A DNA stretch of 5,848 nucleotides from Caldilineales bacterium (GTDB lineage: Bacteria > Chloroflexota > Anaerolineae > JAAEKA01), in the NCBI GenBank assembly GCA_021463315.1, contig JAJTXO010000279.1:1-5848 (forward strand). Reading direction: 5' to 3'. Shown one piece after another: positions 5,752-5,848 of this stretch. The notes under the pieces are model-generated. The model saw only the letters and a list, made by a program, of their open reading frames with translations. It was not told where the DNA came from and made no database searches. The translations under genes were made by a program, and so were the position numbers. Position 1 is the first letter of the stretch, and each line of letters opens with the position of its first letter.

Positions 5752-5848
5752 TCATTCTGTCACCCCCGCACCTAGCCATCCCTTCACCCTGTCACCCCCT
5801 CACTCTGTCACCCCCTCACCCCGTCACCCCCTCACCCCCTCACCTTGT
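5752..5848. repeat. Opposed octad array (TCACCCTG/TCACCCCC), running off the window
   Basis: There are twelve 8-bp units, two of them (5768-5783) strongly diverged, continuing to the window edge. The best-kept block is 5784-5847. TCACCCTG is the reverse complement of CAGGGTGA, so this array is inverted relative to the one at 5621-5712. For example, TCACCCTGTCACCC (5784-5797) is exactly complementary to 5631-5644 and to 5671-5684. A 39-nt unique spacer (5713-5751) separates the two. A transcript reaching here could fold into a long hairpin in several registers. Confidence 0.92.

Noticed and set aside
5363..5779. Minus-strand protein with Cys-His-Pro repeats (CHPVTLSP type)
   Set aside because: The repeats are the translation of the octamer array, and the rest is the antisense shadow of ilvC.

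Overview
The window is GC-rich bacterial chromosome with every gene on the + strand. It holds the 3' two thirds of purH, a remnant toxin-antitoxin locus, and a complete branched-chain amino acid operon of the form ilvL(leader)-ilvB-ilvN-ilvC. No marker gene fixes the taxon. The short class I ketol-acid reductoisomerase, the DUF104-type antitoxin with a VapC/PIN start, and the 7-8 bp tandem arrays packed into the spacers suggest a Chloroflexota-like organism (Anaerolineae or relatives). That placement is inference.

Layout. 1-999: C-terminal part of the bifunctional purine enzyme PurH. 1000-1233: spacer with a promoter-like motif at its end. 1234-1524: antitoxin gene, overlapping by ATGA the first codons of a PIN toxin that survives only as a 27-codon fragment (1521-1604). 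1608-1642: small palindromes touching a near-consensus sigma-70 promoter (1643-1671). 1678-1881: a leader RNA of about 200 nt that reads as a textbook transcription attenuator. It has a 31-codon leader peptide with 12 Leu/Ile/Val in residues 5-19, mutually exclusive hairpins, and a strong terminator with nine T. 1904-2026: further hairpins, including a 63-nt near-perfect hairpin followed by TTTTT just before the ilvB ribosome binding site. 2065-3783 ilvB, 3950-4489 ilvN, 4616-5620 ilvC.

How it works together. IlvB and IlvN form acetohydroxyacid synthase, which makes 2-acetolactate or 2-aceto-2-hydroxybutyrate. IlvC then isomerises and reduces these on the way to valine, leucine and isoleucine. 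The leader peptide would sense charged Leu/Ile/Val tRNAs and set read-through into the operon. IlvN would add feedback control by end product.

The points most worth a second look are: the ilv attenuator in a lineage where such leaders are not commonly described, to my knowledge; the second long hairpin behind it; a KARI cofactor loop lacking the usual positive residues, which hints at NADH use; and distinct short tandem arrays in each spacer of the operon, two of the three sets arranged as inverted pairs. I found no wholly new multi-gene system.
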